Part shown: positions 26,161-34,603 of the stretch, one piece after another
How positions within the stretch are numbered: the stretch's first letter is position 1
Layout of the letters: every line of letters begins with the position of its first letter
Source: Methylovulum sp.
GTDB lineage: Bacteria; Pseudomonadota; Gammaproteobacteria; Methylococcales; Methylomonadaceae
Reading direction: 5' to 3'
Assembly: GCA_030653435.1 (NCBI GenBank)
Contig: JAURZI010000135.1
Coordinates: 89,518 to 153,517, forward strand
DNA length: 64,000 nucleotides
Program-made: the position numbers and the translations under genes
The notes under the pieces: model-generated
What the model was told of the DNA's origin: nothing
What the model saw: the letters and a program-made list of their open reading frames with translations, nothing else
Database searches by the model: none

Positions 26161-27855
26161 ATGCGGTATTCAAACGGATTTTTCATACAATTTATACGCT
26201 TGGCAGGGCCTTTTTGGCGCTCGGAAAACCAGGCCGTTATTCGCCAGCTGACGCTGGCGCTGATCGTGCTTACGGTCATGCAGATGGCTATAGCCGTCGT
26301 CATTACCGAATGGAGCGCCGCGTTGTTCAATGCGCTTGAACAGCATTCGATGTCGGGTTTGTTGAAACAGACAATGCTGCTGCTGTTGATTTTTGCAGCC
26401 AGTATGGCGGTTACCGTCAGCCATCTAAAAATCAAGCGTCAGTTGCAGGTGGGTTGGCGTAACTGGCTGACGGAACGCGTCATCGGCCAGTGGATGGATA
26501 AGGCGCACCATTATCAGGTGACGCATATCCAGTCAGCCAGTCACGATAATCCAGACGGTCGTATTGCCGAAGATATCCGCATCGCTACCGAAGATGCGAT
26601 CACCTTAAGCCACTCGTTGTTTTACAGTCTGTTGGTCTTGGTCAGTTTCACGACGATACTATGGCAGCTTTCGGGTACCGTGGTCATCGATTTGGGCGTG
26701 ATTCAAATGCCTATACATGGGCATTTAGTCTGGATAGCGATGATCTATGCCGCTGTGGCATCTTTTTTGGGTTGGCGTATCGGCAAGCCGCTTATTCATG
26801 CGACCGATGTCCGGCAAACCGCAGAAGCCAATTTTCGCTTTAATCTGGTGACTGCACGGGAAAACTCGCTGGCGATAGCGTTGATTCACGGCGAGGCCGA
26901 TGAGCAAAAGCGTTTTGTCAGATTATTCGGTGATATCGTCGATGCGTTTAACCGGCAAACGCGGGCGATGTCGAACATTATGCTGTTCACGTCAGGGTAT
27001 TCGGTGCTGTCGACAGCATTCCCGGTGCTGGTGTCCGCGCCCCGTTATATTCTCGGAAGCATTAGTTTGGGCGCGCTCATGCAATCGGTGCAGGCGTTTC
27101 AGCAAACGACTTCCGCTTTGTCCTGGCCGGTCGATAATATGTCTACGGTCGCGCAATGGCGCGCTTCAGTCGAACGAGTGCTAAGCCTGGTGCAGGCCTT
27201 GGACGATTTGGAGGTAGAACTGGCAAAAGCCGACCCCCATCGTATTTTGCTGGAAAAAGGCGAGGATTCGGTTTTGCGTTTTCAGGATTTATGTATTGCC
27301 AGGTTGGATAGCGTGGTTTGCGTGTCTCCGATAACGGTGGATATCAGGGCCGGCGAACGGGTGCTTATCACCGGTAACACCTTTAGCGGTTCCAAATTGT
27401 TTAAGGCGATAGCCGGTTTGTGGCCGTGGGGTTCCGGGTGCATTGAATTGCCGGATGACGAGCCGATGTTTTTTATGCCGCCCAGGCCGTATTTGCCGGC
27501 TGGAACTCTGCGGGATGCGATTTGTTACCCGTCCACTAGCGGGTCTGTGGGCCAAACTGAACTTGAGCAAGCACTGGAGCTTGTAGGTTTGCAAGAATTA
27601 GTCGAACAACTGGACCAAGTCGATTTTTGGGACACGGCGCTACCCCGCGAACAGCAGCAGCGCTTAGGTATGGTGAGATTGTTGTTGCGGCGGCCCAAAT
27701 GGATATTATTGCAGGAAGCCTTTGATTCGTTGAATCCTGATGGTGAAACCGAGATGTTCCGGTTGGTTTGTCAGGAGCTGCCCGATGCGACGTTGCTGAC
27801 CGTGACTAACCAGCCTACCGCTGAGGCTTACCATCAGCGTAAGCTGGTTTTATAA
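26161..27855 (+). CDS. ABC transporter of YddA/SbmA-like type with degenerate ATPase
   Basis: Half-transporter of 564 aa from ATG 26161 (MRYSNGFF); a longer in-frame start at 26068 lacks support. The N-terminal ABC_membrane_2 domain has several membrane helices and the family motif NPDGRIAEDIRIATEDA. The C-terminal nucleotide-binding domain is recognisable (ITGNTFSGSK, AIAGLWPWGSG, MPPRPYLPAGTLRDAICYP), but its catalytic motifs are altered. The Walker A lysine is missing (GNTFSGSK), the signature reads LPREQQQRL rather than LSxGEQQR, Walker B reads ILLQEAFDSL (Asp to Gln), and the switch histidine is replaced (TVTNQPT). It may not hydrolyse ATP. It lies 105 bp before the GH5 gene. Confidence 0.85.
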   Translation: MRYSNGFFIQFIRLAGPFWRSENQAVIRQLTLALIVLTVMQMAIAVVITEWSAALFNALEQHSMSGLLKQTMLLLLIFAASMAVTVSHLKIKRQLQVGWRNWLTERVIGQWMDKAHHYQVTHIQSASHDNPDGRIAEDIRIATEDAITLSHSLFYSLLVLVSFTTILWQLSGTVVIDLGVIQMPIHGHLVWIAMIYAAVASFLGWRIGKPLIHATDVRQTAEANFRFNLVTARENSLAIALIHGEADEQKRFVRLFGDIVDAFNRQTRAMSNIMLFTSGYSVLSTAFPVLVSAPRYILGSISLGALMQSVQAFQQTTSALSWPVDNMSTVAQWRASVERVLSLVQALDDLEVELAKADPHRILLEKGEDSVLRFQDLCIARLDSVVCVSPITVDIRAGERVLITGNTFSGSKLFKAIAGLWPWGSGCIELPDDEPMFFMPPRPYLPAGTLRDAICYPSTSGSVGQTELEQALELVGLQELVEQLDQVDFWDTALPREQQQRLGMVRLLLRRPKWILLQEAFDSLNPDGETEMFRLVCQELPDATLLTVTNQPTAEAYHQRKLVL

Positions 27856-27960
27856 CGTTCATTGCCCAGGCCCAAGACTCATTCGGGCTGGCGCTTATTG
27901 AAAGCTTAAGCTGTGGACACTGGGTCCACCCCTATAAAAATATAATACAGGAGCATGCAC

Positions 27961-29094
27961 ATGAACACAGGTTATGAGAACAGCTATAACAATAAATGGG
28001 GCAAAAAATTACGCGGCGTCAATCTAGGCAGTTGGCTGGTCATCGAAAAATGGATGGTGCCCAGTTTATTTGACGGCTTAGCGGCAACCGATGAAACATC
28101 ATACTGTGTAGAGCTGGGTGAGCGTGCCGAGCAAACCCTGAAACAGCACTGGAACACCTTTATCACCCGCGATGATTTTGCCTGGATAGCCCATACCGGC
28201 ATCAATGCGGTACGCATTCCAGTAGGTCACTGGATATTCGGACCGGATTACCCTTACCACCCTGCTTACGGTGATTATAAATACCCGTTTGTCGTCGGTG
28301 GCATAGACATCCTGGATCGTGCGTTCGATTGGGCGGAAGAATTTGGCCTGCATATCGTGCTGGATCTGCATGCCGCACCCGGTTGCCAGAATGGCTTTGA
28401 TAACGGTGGCATCAAGGATGTCTGCGAATGGCATACCCAGGATGCTTATATTGAGCATGCCTTGTCCGTGCTGGGGCGCTTGGCCGAACGTTACCAGCAG
28501 CGGCCTTGTTTGCATGCCATTGAAGTGTTGAACGAACCGCGCTGGGATATAGCCACGGAGCTGTTGAAAACATATAACACCGAGGCCTACCATCGTATTC
28601 GTCACTATTGCAAACCGGAAGATGTTGCCGTGGTGTTTCATGACGGTTTCCGATCTTATACGGAATATTCCGGTTTTTTAACCAGTCCGGAGTTCAGCAA
28701 TGTCATCTTCGATATACACCGCTACCAATGCTTTGTCCGCGAAGATATAGACCTCGACATCTACGGGCATATCCAAAAGACGATAGTCGACTGGAAAAAT
28801 GAAGCCGATGACATCAATCGTGACCGCGGCTTGTGGACGGTGGTCGGCGAATGGAGCCTGGGTATCGATTTGCGGGTTGTCTCCTTATGGGCTAATGGCC
28901 CGTTCAACCATGCCCTGGAAGGTATGGATAATTTCCAGACCGAAGTCGCGTACCGCGCCCACGCCGCAGCGCAATTGGCGACGTTTGAAAGGTATCTGGG
29001 CTGGTTTTTCTGGAGCTATAAAACCGAGACGACACCGGCCTGGTGTTTCCGGGAATGCGTGGACAGGGGCTGGTTGCCCAATAAGTTTGAGTGA
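27961..29094 (+). CDS. GH5 family exo-beta-1,3-glucanase-like glycoside hydrolase
   Basis: Retaining glycosidase of 377 aa with a TIM barrel. Opening residues KKLRGVNLGSWLVIEKWMVPSLF and the acid/base motif EVLNEPRWD near residue 190, followed by the nucleophile motif VVGEWSLG near 298, identify GH5 relatives of fungal exo-1,3-beta-glucanases. No signal peptide is visible, so it may act in the cytoplasm on beta-glucan fragments. ATG 27961 is preferred over 27955 because GGAG at 27950-27953 is then properly spaced. A small dyad (GTGGAC/GTCCAC) lies upstream at 27913-27929. Confidence 0.87.
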   Translation: MNTGYENSYNNKWGKKLRGVNLGSWLVIEKWMVPSLFDGLAATDETSYCVELGERAEQTLKQHWNTFITRDDFAWIAHTGINAVRIPVGHWIFGPDYPYHPAYGDYKYPFVVGGIDILDRAFDWAEEFGLHIVLDLHAAPGCQNGFDNGGIKDVCEWHTQDAYIEHALSVLGRLAERYQQRPCLHAIEVLNEPRWDIATELLKTYNTEAYHRIRHYCKPEDVAVVFHDGFRSYTEYSGFLTSPEFSNVIFDIHRYQCFVREDIDLDIYGHIQKTIVDWKNEADDINRDRGLWTVVGEWSLGIDLRVVSLWANGPFNHALEGMDNFQTEVAYRAHAAAQLATFERYLGWFFWSYKTETTPAWCFRECVDRGWLPNKFE

Positions 29095-29166
29095 TATGGA
29101 TAAGGTTGTAGATCATGCCCGATAGGACGCATTCAAGGACATATCTACAGTCGTAATGCCTTTGTC

Positions 29167-29218
29167 TAGGCCTTTCAAGTTTCGTGTGCCGAAGATAGAT
29201 TAATACCTGAAAGGCCTA
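29167..29218. repeat. Inverted repeat downstream of the glucanase
   Basis: TAGGCCTTTCA (29167-29177) and TGAAAGGCCTA (29208-29218) are perfect reverse complements, 30 bases apart. No T run follows. It could be a terminator-like hairpin or a small repeat unit. Confidence 0.55.
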
Positions 29219-29262
29219 AGCCCAGGACTGGGTAACGCTTAAGGCTTTTGCCAACGTGTTTA

Positions 29263-29291
29263 CGGTAGGGCGCGCCGTGCGCGCCTTCTCG
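29263..29291. repeat. Dispersed GTAGGGCGCGC repeat copy
   Basis: ACGGTAGGGCGCGCCGTGCG followed by CGCC is one unit of a short palindromic repeat. Related copies lie at about 25350-25370, 40806-40888, 44180-44243 and 50235-50255. It lies in a non-coding gap. Confidence 0.6.
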
Positions 29292-29484
29292 GCCTAGACT
29301 ACAGGTCGACGCCCTGATGGTGTGCACGGCCCGCTTCAATAATAAGCTAAATGGTTGCCAAAACTACTTTCCGCACATCCTTAAGCTTATGCCAAGGCTG
29401 TGCATCCAGATCGTCCTTGCATGCGTATTAACTAATAACGATACCGAAATGAACAATAAGGCCGGCAGCGAAAGAGACAATATC

Positions 29485-30156
29485 ATGAACCTGTTAGTGA
29501 TGGGCAACGGCGCTGCCGAGCAGCCGGAGGGAGAGTGTTGCGCGGGGGGTTCCGGTGACGCCGCTGTGGGCAAGCGGAAGTCGTCCGGACTTGACGCCGT
29601 CGAACAGCAGCATTTGCAAGACTTGATAAGCCGCATTGTCGACCGTGACCAAACAGCGTTTTCGGCGCTTTATGACAGCCTGCTGGAGCGGGTTTACGGC
29701 TTGGCGTTGAGCATGACGCGTTGTGTGCAGTTGGCTGAAGAAATTGCCGAAGACACTTTTTGGCAGGTATGGCGGCAGGCGCCGCGTTTCGATCCGGCAC
29801 GGGGCAATGCCGCCGCCTGGGTCATGACCATAGCCCGCAGCCGCGCACTTGATACTATGCGGCGTACGGATTACGCCGAATCCCATGCGGATGTGTCCGG
29901 GATGGATTTGGCGGTGCCCGATAACCCCCACGATCTGCTGGCGCTAGTCCAGCAAGGCAGCCGAGTCCATGAAGCTTTGGCGCAACTCGATCCGCTCCCT
30001 AGGCAGTTGTTGGCGCTGGCTTTTTTTCGCGGATTCAGCCATGACGAGATTGCCGGGCATACCGGTTTGCCGTTGGGGACGGTAAAGTCGCAAATTCGGC
30101 GGGCGCTACTGGGCCTTAGGCAAACACTGGCAGATGATGCCGATTTTTCACGATGA
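29485..30156 (+). CDS. ECF-type RNA polymerase sigma factor
   Basis: Sigma-70 family protein of about 223 aa from ATG 29485; starts at 29449 or 29317 are also possible. Region 2 is seen as AFSALYDSLLERVYGLALSMTRC and EEIAEDTFWQVWRQAPRFDPARGNAAAWVMTIARSRALDTMRR, and region 4 as LDPLPRQLLALAFFRGFSHDEIAGHTGLPLGTVKSQIRRAL. It resembles RpoE-type sigma factors paired with ChrR. The following gene is a ChrR-like cupin protein 4 bp away, so this is probably a sigma/anti-sigma unit responding to oxidative stress. Confidence 0.88.
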   Translation: MNLLVMGNGAAEQPEGECCAGGSGDAAVGKRKSSGLDAVEQQHLQDLISRIVDRDQTAFSALYDSLLERVYGLALSMTRCVQLAEEIAEDTFWQVWRQAPRFDPARGNAAAWVMTIARSRALDTMRRTDYAESHADVSGMDLAVPDNPHDLLALVQQGSRVHEALAQLDPLPRQLLALAFFRGFSHDEIAGHTGLPLGTVKSQIRRALLGLRQTLADDADFSR

Positions 30157-30160
30157 ATGT

Positions 30161-31000
30161 ATGAATCATAAAACAGAAAATCCAGATCAGGCCGAGGTGT
30201 TCGAGCCAGCCGAATTAGAGTGGCTATTGGCCGCAGTAGTGCCGCCGCAGTCGGCAGCAGCAGATGGTGTGCGGCATCAGGCTATTGCCGGGCGGTTAGG
30301 GCAACGGATGGCGCACAGTATTGCCGAACATGCCGGGCTGCTTACCGTCAGGTTGAAAGACGGAGTGTGGAGCCCGGTCAAGGACGGCATCCGCTACAAG
30401 ACCTTATGGCGCGGAGGAGCCGTGGGCAATTCGGTGCTGATCGAGTTTGCCGCCGGCGCGGCTTTGCCTGTGCATCGCCATAGTTGGCTGGAAGAAGGCA
30501 TCGTGCTGCGCGGCGGCTTGCAGATAGGCGAACTGGAGCTGGGTTTGTTTGATTACCATGTTGCCCCGGCAGGCAGCCGTCATGCCAGTATTCAATCACG
30601 GCAGGGCGCACTGGCTTTTCTGCGCGGCACGTCGCTGGGCGATGGGGCGACGGTGTTGCGGGAGCTGTTGGGTGGGCTGCTGCCGTTTCGTGGCGGTAGC
30701 GCGCAAACGGTTTTTGCGAATGATGAGGGTTGGCAAGAGTTGGGGTCGGGCGTGTTTAAAAAAGAGCTGTATGCGGACGGCGGCATGGCATCCTGTTTTT
30801 ATCGTCTATTGCCGGGGGCAACCGTTCCAGCCCATGCCCATCTTAAAAACGAAGAGTGCATGATGCTGGAAGGGGACGTGTTTTTGGGCGATATATTGCT
30901 GCGGGAAGGCGAGTATCAACTGGCTCCGGCTGGTAGCGCGCATGGCTTGGCCTACACTGATGTCGGCGCGTTGCTGTTTGTGCGCGGTGCCGCTGGCTAG
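30161..31000 (+). CDS. ChrR-like double-cupin protein, putative anti-sigma factor
   Basis: Protein of 279 aa with two cupin domains: LPVHRHSWLEEGIVLRGGLQIGE near residue 105, and VPAHAHLKNEECMMLEGDVFLGD near 225. Each has the HxH...E pattern that holds a metal. In ChrR the N-terminal anti-sigma domain binds zinc through an HxxxCxxC motif; no such motif is seen in the N-terminal 90 residues here. It starts 4 bp after the sigma gene stop. It probably restrains or senses for that sigma factor, but the missing zinc motif leaves the mechanism open. Confidence 0.8.
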   Translation: MNHKTENPDQAEVFEPAELEWLLAAVVPPQSAAADGVRHQAIAGRLGQRMAHSIAEHAGLLTVRLKDGVWSPVKDGIRYKTLWRGGAVGNSVLIEFAAGAALPVHRHSWLEEGIVLRGGLQIGELELGLFDYHVAPAGSRHASIQSRQGALAFLRGTSLGDGATVLRELLGGLLPFRGGSAQTVFANDEGWQELGSGVFKKELYADGGMASCFYRLLPGATVPAHAHLKNEECMMLEGDVFLGDILLREGEYQLAPAGSAHGLAYTDVGALLFVRGAAG

Positions 31001-31103
31001 GGTCGCCCGCTTGCGGCGTCCTGTTTAAGCGCGGCCTCCGGTCATGTTTCCTGCTTCAGCGATTAGGTTGTCAGTCCGTGTGCGCTGGATGGTGGGGTGC
31101 GGA

Positions 31104-31448
31104 TTAACCGGCGGCTTCCTTGGGACGGTCTACCGACCATAATTTTTCCAGCTGGTAAAACTCGCGCGCTTGCGCGGTCATCGCATGAACAATGACATCG
31201 CCTAAATCCAGCAATACCCAATCGGAACTCAAATCACCCTCAAGACCTAGGGGCTTAAAACCGTTTTCCTTGAGCTTTTCGGTCACGTGGTCGCATAAAG
31301 ACCGCAAATGCCGGTTGGACGTGCCTGTCACCAGCACCATGTAATCGGTAACGCTGGTTTTGCCCTGGACATCCAGGGTTGTTATATATTGTCCTTTACG
31401 TTCATCCAGGACATCCTGGACGATTTTCAATAATTCTTCTGTTTGCAT
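31104..31448 (-). CDS. rsfS: Ribosomal silencing factor RsfS
   Basis: Protein of 114 aa that binds ribosomal protein L14 and blocks subunit joining during starvation. Family signatures are DVQGKTSVTDYMVLVTGTSNRHLRSL, GLEGDLSSDWVLLDLGDVIVHAM and AREFYQLEKLW. It lies downstream of nadD on the same strand, the usual order. Confidence 0.94.
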   Translation of the reverse strand: MQTEELLKIVQDVLDERKGQYITTLDVQGKTSVTDYMVLVTGTSNRHLRSLCDHVTEKLKENGFKPLGLEGDLSSDWVLLDLGDVIVHAMTAQAREFYQLEKLWSVDRPKEAAG

Positions 31449-31570
31449 GGTTGTTAAGTTAGATCCTAGAATTGAAGGGGATGGCTTGTGCCATCACGTT
31501 TTGCTTGTTGTCATCGCCCGCTAGGGTACACATGGCGCATACTTGTGGATGTTTCCAGCGGAGCGTTGTG

Positions 31571-32206
31571 TCAGGTTACAGGTTCTTCCGAACCGTAAAG
31601 CCTGTTTTGCTTGATGTATTCTATGACAGCATCCGGTAATAAAAAACCCGGATTTTGTTTTTCCGCAATCATGCGTCTTATGGCGGTAGCTGAAATATCG
31701 AGCTGGGTAACGGGTTGGAAGAACAGTTTTCCGGCTATAGTTTGTGCCAGTTCCTGTTTATCGCCAGCCAGTTTGTCGTTAAAAAAATCATCATTTTGTT
31801 GTATCGAGACGCCCGGCCTGGTCATCACGACAAGATGGGCATAATCGAACAAGTTTTGCCAGCGATGCCACCTTGTTAAATGATTGAAGGCATCCGTGCC
31901 GATAAACAGCAATAAGGGCTGGTCCGGGAAATCCTGCCGTAAAGACTGTAGCGTATCGACCATATACGATGCGCCCGGCCTGGCCAATTCCCGGACGTCT
32001 ACCCGCAGCCCCGGTTGATGGGTGACCGCCAGCGTCAGCATGTCGCTACGCATCGGCGCGGATGCGGCGGGTTGGCTGCGGTGTGGTGGCGTGGCGCTGG
32101 GGATTAGCCTGAGCTCGTCGAGATCAAACAGGTCTTTGACTTCCAGGGCGACCCGCAAATGCCCGTAATGGACAGGGTCGAAGGTGCCCCCCAAAATGCC
32201 TATCAT
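31571..32206 (-). CDS. nadD: Nicotinate-nucleotide adenylyltransferase
   Basis: Protein of 211 aa that makes nicotinic acid adenine dinucleotide from NaMN and ATP. It begins IGILGGTFDPVHYGHLRVA, with the GGTFDPxHxGH nucleotidyl-transfer motif, and has ISATAIRRMI near the end, the second ATP-binding motif. It lies 9 bp after proA and belongs to the proA-nadD-rsfS set. Confidence 0.95.
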   Translation of the reverse strand: MIGILGGTFDPVHYGHLRVALEVKDLFDLDELRLIPSATPPHRSQPAASAPMRSDMLTLAVTHQPGLRVDVRELARPGASYMVDTLQSLRQDFPDQPLLLFIGTDAFNHLTRWHRWQNLFDYAHLVVMTRPGVSIQQNDDFFNDKLAGDKQELAQTIAGKLFFQPVTQLDISATAIRRMIAEKQNPGFLLPDAVIEYIKQNRLYGSEEPVT

Positions 32207-32215
32207 GCTGTCTGC

Positions 32216-33472
32216 TTACAGCCTGATATGGCCATCGCCCAGCACGATGAATTTTAATGACGTCAGGCCTTTTAAGCCCACCGGCCCGCGGGCATGCAGC
32301 TTATCGGTGCTGATGCCTATTTCGGCGCCTAGGCCGTACTCAAAGCCGTCGGCAAAGCGCGTCGAGGCATTGACCATGACCGAGCTGGAATCGACTTCAC
32401 GCAGAAAGCGCCGTGCCAGCGTGTAGTCTTCGGTGACGATGGCTTCGGTATGCTGCGAGCTGTAGCGGTTAATGTGCTCTATGGCCTCGTCTATCCCGTC
32501 AACGATGCGTATGGATAAAATGGGGGCCAGATACTCGGTGTGCCAATCGGCTTCCGTTGCCCTGATGCACTCAGGGAGCAGGGAGCAGGTTTTCAGACAG
32601 CCGCGTAATTCCACGCCTTTTTCGAGATAGCTTTTCGCCAGCAACGGCAACACCTTGACGGCGATATTGTCGGCGACCAGCAAGGTTTCCATAGCATTGC
32701 AAACGCCGTAACGCTGGGTTTTGGCGTTGACGGCAATTGCGACGGCCTTGTCTATATCGGCGCTGTCGTCAATATACACATGGCACAACCCATCGAGATG
32801 TTTAATGACGGGTATGCTGGCCTCTTTGGAAATGCGTTCGATCAGGCTTTTGCCGCCACGGGGCACAATGATGTCAACGTATTGGTTCATCGTGATCAGT
32901 TCGCCTACGGCGGCACGGTCAGCGGTCGCAACGATCTGCACTGCCGAAACCGGCAAGTCCGCCGCTTGCAGGCCCTGGGTGATGCAGGCGGCTATGGCCT
33001 GATTGGAATGTATCGCTTCCGAACCGCCTCTTAAGATACAGGCATTACCCGATTTTAGGCACAGAGCCGCCGCATCGACGGTAACATTGGGGCGGGATTC
33101 GTAAATAATGCCGATTACGCCTAACGGTACGCGCATTTGCCCGACTTGTATGCCGCTGGGTTGGTAGCTTAGGTCTATGATTTCGCCGACCGGGTCGGGC
33201 AGGGCGGCGACTTGCTTCAGACCCTCTATCATCGCCTGGATTGCTTTAGGTGTTAGTGCCAGCCTATCCAGGGCGGCGGCATCGAGGCCGTTGTGCTGGC
33301 CTGCATGCAGATCTTTTTGGTTTTCAACGGCCAGCAGTTCGCGGTTCTTGTCGATGGCGTCCGCTATTTCCAGCAAAGCCAGATTTTTTTTGCCTGATGA
33401 CGCCCTGCTGATTTCTCGTCCGGCTTGCTTGGCATTGATGCCAAGGCCTTGCATGTAGTCTTTGATGTCCAT
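32216..33472 (-). CDS. proA: Gamma-glutamyl phosphate reductase
   Basis: NADPH-dependent reductase of proline synthesis, 418 aa, aldehyde dehydrogenase fold. Visible marks are [29 protein letters not shown], the catalytic cysteine in [15 protein letters not shown] near residue 255, and [28 protein letters not shown] at the C terminus. The 5' end and promoter side (33440-33500) are duplicated at 39000-39094. Confidence 0.95.
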   Translation of the reverse strand: MDIKDYMQGLGINAKQAGREISRASSGKKNLALLEIADAIDKNRELLAVENQKDLHAGQHNGLDAAALDRLALTPKAIQAMIEGLKQVAALPDPVGEIIDLSYQPSGIQVGQMRVPLGVIGIIYESRPNVTVDAAALCLKSGNACILRGGSEAIHSNQAIAACITQGLQAADLPVSAVQIVATADRAAVGELITMNQYVDIIVPRGGKSLIERISKEASIPVIKHLDGLCHVYIDDSADIDKAVAIAVNAKTQRYGVCNAMETLLVADNIAVKVLPLLAKSYLEKGVELRGCLKTCSLLPECIRATEADWHTEYLAPILSIRIVDGIDEAIEHINRYSSQHTEAIVTEDYTLARRFLREVDSSSVMVNASTRFADGFEYGLGAEIGISTDKLHARGPVGLKGLTSLKFIVLGDGHIRL

Positions 33473-33598
33473 TGTTTTTTACCGATGGTTTTGATCTATA
33501 TCGTCCGCATATTAGAGCATGTCATTGCCATATTGCGTTGATAATTTGTTTATGCGGCATGCTTGTTAAAAACATGCTGCCTGGTAGGGCTTTTAGCC

Positions 33599-34180
33599 TT
33601 AGCTTTGGCCCTGCAAAAAAGCCAGCACATCCTCATTATCGACCTGATAATAAATATCCTCAACGCGCACCGTTACTTTTAATGAATGAAAAGTGATCTC
33701 ATCGCCCAGATAATAAAAACAAGGCTGCCATGCGTCTGATCTGCTGAAAACCTGGATTTCACCTTTATCTTGCTCAATTAAAACATATTCTTCTAGGCTG
33801 GGAAGTTGTTGATAACGCAGGCGTTTAGTCATCTGGTCAAAGCGGCGTGTGGTTTTTGACAAGACCTCGACGATAATCACAGGCGCCGTTTTGTAATACG
33901 CATGTTCATTATCGGCTTGGCAAACCACCATCACGTCAGGATAGAAAAAACACGGCCCGGCTTTGACTTTCATATCCGCGATAAAGACTTTACAGGGGTT
34001 GCCTTTTAATTGGCTTCTCAATTCACTTGCAATGTTGAGTGACAGCAAATTATGGTATTCACTCGCGCCAGCCATGGCATAGACTTCACCATCAATGTAT
34101 TCATGCTTGTAATCGGCAAGCAACTCACCTTGCAGATAGTCTTCTGCGCTTATTTCGTTGGGTGCATAATTTAGGGACAT
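33599..34180 (-). CDS. Uma2 family (DUF820) putative restriction endonuclease
   Basis: Protein of 193 aa from ATG 34180, chosen for the GAGGAAA site 7 bases upstream; the frame is open to 34240. The PD-(D/E)xK-like fold is suggested by YKHEYIDGEVYAM, CKVFIADMKVKA, YPDVMVVC and PVIIVEVLSKTTRRFD, the usual Uma2 blocks with the Asp and the Glu-Val-Leu-Ser strand. Family members are abundant in cyanobacteria and often lie in mobile regions; their biological role is unclear. It sits alone in the segment bounded by the proA-end duplication. Confidence 0.87.
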   Translation of the reverse strand: MSLNYAPNEISAEDYLQGELLADYKHEYIDGEVYAMAGASEYHNLLSLNIASELRSQLKGNPCKVFIADMKVKAGPCFFYPDVMVVCQADNEHAYYKTAPVIIVEVLSKTTRRFDQMTKRLRYQQLPSLEEYVLIEQDKGEIQVFSRSDAWQPCFYYLGDEITFHSLKVTVRVEDIYYQVDNEDVLAFLQGQS

Positions 34181-34603
34181 GGCTTTTTCCTCGTGGTTTT
34201 GATTTAAAACGCGTTGCCTGAAACTCATCGGGCCTTCCAAACTAAAGGTTTCATCTTAACATTTTTGCGATGCCTGAGCTTCGCAACTGCATTAAACCCG
34301 CGTGAAACCTTGCGGACGGGGCAACATGCGCCCAGTCTGGCTCTGAAAGTACAAATTCAGAAATAGTTGCCAGTACCACTATCGAAGTGCTACCCTAAAT
34401 GCGTATTTTAAAAGTCTAGGACACCTCCGCCAGCCCCTATTTTATGCAGAATAGAGACGTTACTTTCCTGTTCAAACAAAATAAAAATCACAAATAAAGG
34501 TCAAGTTGCACAAATCTGGAGGCATCTCGAACTTTTAAAACACGCACTAACGAATCCCTTCCATTTTCTATTCGCTTCCTCGAATATCCGCAGGAATTCC
34601 GCC
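34181..34603. other. Intergenic region between Uma2 and the large secreted protein
   Basis: About 420 bp between divergent genes. It carries no convincing open frame, repeat or riboswitch that I can recognise. The right-hand end holds the ribosome site GCAGGA before ATG 34604. Confidence 0.5.

Larger units (their letters stand above)
29095..29484. other. Intergenic region before the sigma factor gene
   Basis: Nearly 400 bp between the glucanase stop and the preferred sigma-factor start. It holds an 11-bp inverted repeat (29167-29218) and one copy of the dispersed GTAGGGCGCGC repeat (29263-29291). The sigma frame is open through 29317-29484, but composition and lack of a ribosome site argue for a start near 29485. 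Confidence 0.6.

Noticed and set aside
34241..34603. Riboswitch upstream of the large secreted protein
   Set aside because: I looked for c-di-GMP-type aptamer motifs; none of the conserved blocks are present.
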